8,725 nt of DNA from an uncultured Opitutia bacterium. GTDB taxonomy: Bacteria; Verrucomicrobiota; Verrucomicrobiia; Opitutales; UBA953. This document shows positions 5,947 to 8,725 of the stretch, in pieces. Made by a program: the position numbers and the translations under genes. How positions within the stretch are numbered: position 1 is the stretch's first letter; each line of letters opens with the position of its first letter. The stretch is from positions 1 through 8,725 of the forward strand of contig CALEEU010000075.1 of the NCBI GenBank assembly GCA_937875975.1, written 5' to 3'. Below the pieces are notes generated by a model. That model was not told the DNA's origin. It was given only the letters and a program-made list of their open reading frames with translations, and did no database searches.

Positions 5947-6554
5947 AACGTCGCGCCTTCACGCTCATCGAGGTACTCGTCAGCCTCGCCATCTTCGCCG
6001 TCGCGGCCGTGAGCCTCGGCGCCGCCTACTCTAACGTCCTGCTCAGCCGCATCGCCATGAAGCAGGACGAACAGCGCCTCGACGACCGCGCGCGTTGCCG
6101 CGCCGCGCTCCTGGAGACCCCGGGGTTTGATGACGTCGAAGCCGGCGGCGAGATCCATCTGCCCGGCGGGCGCATCGCGCGCTGGGAGGGCAAGATCGAG
6201 GCGACCAGCGTGAGCGACCTCTTCGCCGTGCAGCTCACCGCTGAGATCGAAGCCGCCGACGGCGGTGAAGCCGAGGAGTTCGCCGAGACACGCATGCTCC
6301 TGCGGCCCACGTGGTCCATCCCCTCGGACCGCCAGAAGATCCGCGACGAAGCGCGCCAACGCCTCGAGAAGGAACGCGGCTACAAGGAAGCCGACGGCAA
6401 CTCCGCCTTCATCAGCGCGCCCACGCGCGGCAAGAAACTCATCCCCGCCCAGCCGGCCGCGGGCGGCAAGGGCGGCAAGGGCCAACCCGCGCCGACGAAC
6501 GGCAAGAACGGTCAACCCGGAAGGCAGCCCGCCGCGCCGCCAGCTAAGAAATGA
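5943..6554 (+). CDS. gspI: T2SS minor pseudopilin GspI-like
   Basis: A 203-residue pseudopilin starting at the ATG that overlaps the gspH stop (ATGA). The leader is only five residues, MKRRA, followed by FTLIEVLVSLAIFAVAAVSL, so the residue before the cleavage site is Ala instead of the near-universal Gly; the +5 Glu (E10) is present. GspI normally initiates tip assembly with GspJ and GspK. The globular part includes RCRAALLETPGFDDVEAGGE (about 51-70) and the strand-rich stretch GRIARWEGKIEATSV. From about residue 125 the protein runs on into a charged segment and then a Gly/Lys/Pro/Ala-rich tail ending PAAPPAKK, making it well longer than typical GspI (about 120-130 residues). The open frame extends upstream to 5844, but that part lies in gspH and would bury the leader. 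Confidence 0.9.
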   Translation: MKRRAFTLIEVLVSLAIFAVAAVSLGAAYSNVLLSRIAMKQDEQRLDDRARCRAALLETPGFDDVEAGGEIHLPGGRIARWEGKIEATSVSDLFAVQLTAEIEAADGGEAEEFAETRMLLRPTWSIPSDRQKIRDEARQRLEKERGYKEADGNSAFISAPTRGKKLIPAQPAAGGKGGKGQPAPTNGKNGQPGRQPAAPPAKK

Positions 6555-7198
6555 GCACCCCGCACGCCAGCCGCCGCGGCTTCACGATGCTCGAGATGCT
6601 CGTCTCGCTCGCCTTGCTCGGCGCGCTCATGGTGGCGCTCAACACCTTCCTCTTCTCCATGACCGAGCTCTGGGGCGGGGGCCGCGACCAGCGGCTCTTC
6701 GACCAGCATGCGCGGGCCGCGACCGCGCTCGTGCGCAATGCTTTCGAACAAGCGACCTACGGACCCAGCTCCTCCGGCGTCGCACTCAAGGACGTCGACG
6801 ATGGCGCGGGCACCACGCAACCACGCCTCAGCTTCCTGCTCGCCGACGCCGGGCGCCTGGCGGACTGGCCGGAGGCGCCGCTCCCCGACGTCGATTTCAA
6901 TGTCTTCGTGGAGGAAGGACGCGGCATCATTTTCCAGTGGCAATCGCGCCTCGAGCTCGAGCGAGATAAGACCGACAAGCACGAGACCGTCGTCAGCCCG
7001 TTCGTCACCGCGATCCATTACGAATATTACGACGCTGACCTCAAGGAGTGGAAGGTGGAGGACGAGCCCCTGAATGAGACTGGCAGCACGGCTTGGAAGA
7101 AGCCGGCGCGGATTCATCTCCTGTTTGAACGCGGCGCGCTCAAGGCGACCAAGGTCATCAACCTTCCCATCAAGCGCTCCGGCGCCTCCACGCCATGA
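6551..7198 (+). CDS. gspJ: T2SS minor pseudopilin GspJ-like
   Basis: A 215-residue pseudopilin whose ATG overlaps the gspI stop (ATGA). The 10-residue leader MSTPHASRRG precedes FTMLEMLVSLALLGALMVAL, with Glu at +5 (E15), a standard prepilin peptidase site. Residues 41-67 (WGGGRDQRLFDQHARAATALVRNAFEQ) form the amphipathic helix continuation typical of GspJ. Beta-rich segments follow, with LSFLLAD (93-99), GIIFQWQSRLELE (125-137) and the C-terminal strands IHYEYYDADLKEW (155-167) and ARIHLLFERG (186-195), a pattern common to GspJ. GspJ sits in the pseudopilus tip with GspI and GspK. Identification relies on the leader, this layout and gene order rather than a unique motif. Length is close to the family norm. 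Confidence 0.9.
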   Translation: MSTPHASRRGFTMLEMLVSLALLGALMVALNTFLFSMTELWGGGRDQRLFDQHARAATALVRNAFEQATYGPSSSGVALKDVDDGAGTTQPRLSFLLADAGRLADWPEAPLPDVDFNVFVEEGRGIIFQWQSRLELERDKTDKHETVVSPFVTAIHYEYYDADLKEWKVEDEPLNETGSTAWKKPARIHLLFERGALKATKVINLPIKRSGASTP

Positions 7199-8475
7199 AC
7201 GTGAAGAAGCGCCGCGGCTCGGTCCTGATCGTCATCCTCGTACTCATCACGCTGGCCTCGCTCTTGCTCGCCCGCTTCATGGAGGACAATTCGCTCGAGC
7301 TTTCCATGGCGACGCGCGAGGCGGATCGCCGACGCCTGCGGGCCGACGCGCAGTCGGAGCTCGAGCTCGCGCTGGCCGTCATCGCCGAGATCCGCTCGAT
7401 CGACCTCAACAAAATCCACGACCACTCGCAGGGTTACGACGACCCGCACGCCTACGCCGGCTTCCCCGCGCGCGATGGCCTCGAGGTGAAGTTCGAGTAC
7501 GAAGACGAGTCGGGCAAACTACCCCTGAGCGTCCTGACGAAGAACGACCTCATCCAGCTGCTCTACTCCCTCGGCATGGAGCAGCGTGACGCCGAGCGCG
7601 TCGCCGACGCGATCATCGCCTGGCAGAGCAAGTCGTATGAATCCATCGAGGAGGAGGCCACGGACGCCGCCTACCAGCGGAGCACCCTCTCCTTCCGCCC
7701 CGCGCGCCGGCCGATCCGCAGCTTCGAGGAATTCCGCTCCATCGGCGTGGCCAAGGAGCAATTCTTCGATGAAGCCGGTCGACCGACGCCGGTCTTCCTC
7801 GCCTTCAAGGACTGCGTCAGCCTGTTCACTTTCCCGCAGGCCAACATCAACACCGCCTCGGATGCCGTGCTATTATCGCAAGGGCTAGATGAGCGGCAGA
7901 TCGCCTTGATCCGCGAGCGACAGTCCGAGATCGGTAAGCGCATCGTCGGCACCCCGCCCTATTTCCGGGTCACCAGCGAGGTGCAGCAACTCGTCGGCGG
8001 CGGCCTCAACATGACCAAGTTCGATGACGAGGTCATCCTCATGTGGGTGCGCGTGACGGTGAAAGAAGGCCGCGCCCAGTGCCGAGTGAGCGCGCTCGTG
8101 GCCATCCGTGAGGATGTGGCCTACCCGACCGCCGCGGCGAATCCGGACACCGACCCCAGCCTCGGGCTGAGCCGGACCGGGGCGACCACCACCGTAAGAA
8201 CAACGGGAACCTCGACACCCGTTCCGCGGTCGACTACTAACCCCTCCCCTTACCTCACCCCAGGAATCGAAGCCCCAATCACCCTCGGCAAATCGACCAT
8301 GAGCGGCCGCGTCGCCAGTAAGACGATTGCTTACCCGTTCCAGATCCTCGCCTGGGAGGAAGACAACGGTGCCCCACCCGCCCCCAAACCCCCCGCTGAC
8401 TCTGACGACCTTCCGGCCCCCGCCGAACCCTCCGCCGCCATCACCCCTCGGGCTACGCAATCCCTTAAAAAATGA
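7195..8475 (+). CDS. gspK: T2SS minor pseudopilin GspK-like
   Basis: A 426-residue protein starting at the ATG overlapping the gspJ stop (ATGA). The leader MNVKKRRG precedes SVLIVILVLITLASLLLARF; position +5 is Val, not Glu, as is normal for GspK, which caps the fibre and has no subunit ahead of it. Family landmarks: EYEDESGKLPLSVL (101-114), the D-x-I-x-x-W segment ADAIIAWQSKSYES (137-150), RPIRSFEEFRSIGV (172-185), NINTASDAVLLSQGLDERQIALIRERQ (217-243) and the C-terminal YPFQILAWEED (380-390). Together these give the alpha-domain flanked by beta segments expected of GspK. Residues 311-365 and 391-426 are Pro/Thr/Ser/Ala-rich and poorly conserved-looking. In other systems GspK, with I and J, forms the tip that meets secreted substrate. 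The protein is somewhat longer than the usual 300-350 residues because of these linkers. Confidence 0.93.
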   Translation: MNVKKRRGSVLIVILVLITLASLLLARFMEDNSLELSMATREADRRRLRADAQSELELALAVIAEIRSIDLNKIHDHSQGYDDPHAYAGFPARDGLEVKFEYEDESGKLPLSVLTKNDLIQLLYSLGMEQRDAERVADAIIAWQSKSYESIEEEATDAAYQRSTLSFRPARRPIRSFEEFRSIGVAKEQFFDEAGRPTPVFLAFKDCVSLFTFPQANINTASDAVLLSQGLDERQIALIRERQSEIGKRIVGTPPYFRVTSEVQQLVGGGLNMTKFDDEVILMWVRVTVKEGRAQCRVSALVAIREDVAYPTAAANPDTDPSLGLSRTGATTTVRTTGTSTPVPRSTTNPSPYLTPGIEAPITLGKSTMSGRVASKTIAYPFQILAWEEDNGAPPAPKPPADSDDLPAPAEPSAAITPRATQSLKK

Positions 8476-8725
8476 CCTCTCCTTTCACCCGCGCCTTCAC
8501 CGGGCCCAAGCCGCAAGAAGCCGCGATGCTTCCCGGTAACCGTTTCTTCGTTCGCCGACTCTTCGTCGAGGGCGACGACGTCCCCGGCCAGGTGAACCTC
8601 GCGCTCGAGGCCATCTCCCCTTTCCCGCTCGAGCAGATGCTCGTCGGTTTCGTCACGTCCGCCGACGGCAAGCAGGTGCTCGCCTACGCTGCCCACCGTC
8701 GGCGCTTCACCGCGGAAGAAAGCTT
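8472..8725 (+). CDS. Probable GspL/PilM-like platform protein, 3'-truncated by window edge
   Basis: Only the first 84 codons lie in the window. The ATG overlaps the gspK stop (ATGA at 8472-8475), continuing the coupled operon. The visible protein starts MTSPFTRAFTGPKPQEAAMLPGN, then has FFVRRLFVEGDDVPGQVNLALEAISPFPLEQMLVGFVTS and AYAAHRRRFTAEE. The phrase A-I-S-P-F-P-L-E-Q followed by a hydrophobic strand resembles the region of GspL and PilM cytoplasmic actin-like domains that reads like PFPL-E in many members. Gene order G-H-I-J-K-L supports GspL, the inner-membrane protein that links the GspE ATPase to the pseudopilus. No membrane segment is expected this early. A second Met at codon 19 (8526) is a possible alternative start. 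Identification is tentative. Confidence 0.55.
   Translation, partial: MTSPFTRAFTGPKPQEAAMLPGNRFFVRRLFVEGDDVPGQVNLALEAISPFPLEQMLVGFVTSADGKQVLAYAAHRRRFTAEES

Overview
The window looks like chromosomal DNA of a high-GC member of the Verrucomicrobiota, possibly Opitutae. This is inferred from three things: a DUF1592-type (PSD1) cytochrome-domain protein paired with a DUF1552 protein, a combination typical of the Planctomycetota/Verrucomicrobiota group; a type II secretion (T2SS) pseudopilin operon; and the absence of clear Shine-Dalgarno sequences before any gene. No rRNA, tRNA, transposase or CRISPR array was seen.

Layout. Positions 1-333 hold no gene but are dense in short repeats: a 57-bp direct repeat 130 bp apart, paired GTGCAAAG words, a run of TAGGGR hexamers with G-quadruplex potential, a 21-bp palindrome and CGATACTC repeats. 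A long hairpin (316-354) spans the 3' end of the first gene. Two minus-strand genes follow as a probable operon: the DUF1592/PSD1 protein (1691-4006, upstream) and a Tat-exported DUF1552 protein (334-1680, downstream). An AT-richer divergent intergenic region (4007-4287) has phased A-tracts and repeated AAAGGCYTA words.

From 4288 to the right edge a plus-strand operon encodes an exported protein with a GspC/PilP HR-like segment, then GspG, GspH, GspI, GspJ, GspK and the start of a probable GspL/PilM-like protein cut by the window edge. From gspG on, every junction is a 4-nt start/stop overlap (GTGA or ATGA), so the pseudopilus-tip genes are probably translationally coupled.

How the genes work together. 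GspG is the main pseudopilin, H-I-J-K form the tip, and the HR-like protein and GspL-like protein would belong to the inner-membrane platform. No gspD, gspE, gspF or prepilin peptidase gene lies in the window. The minus-strand pair encodes exported proteins of unknown biochemical role. Nothing directly links them to the secretion operon except their divergent arrangement.
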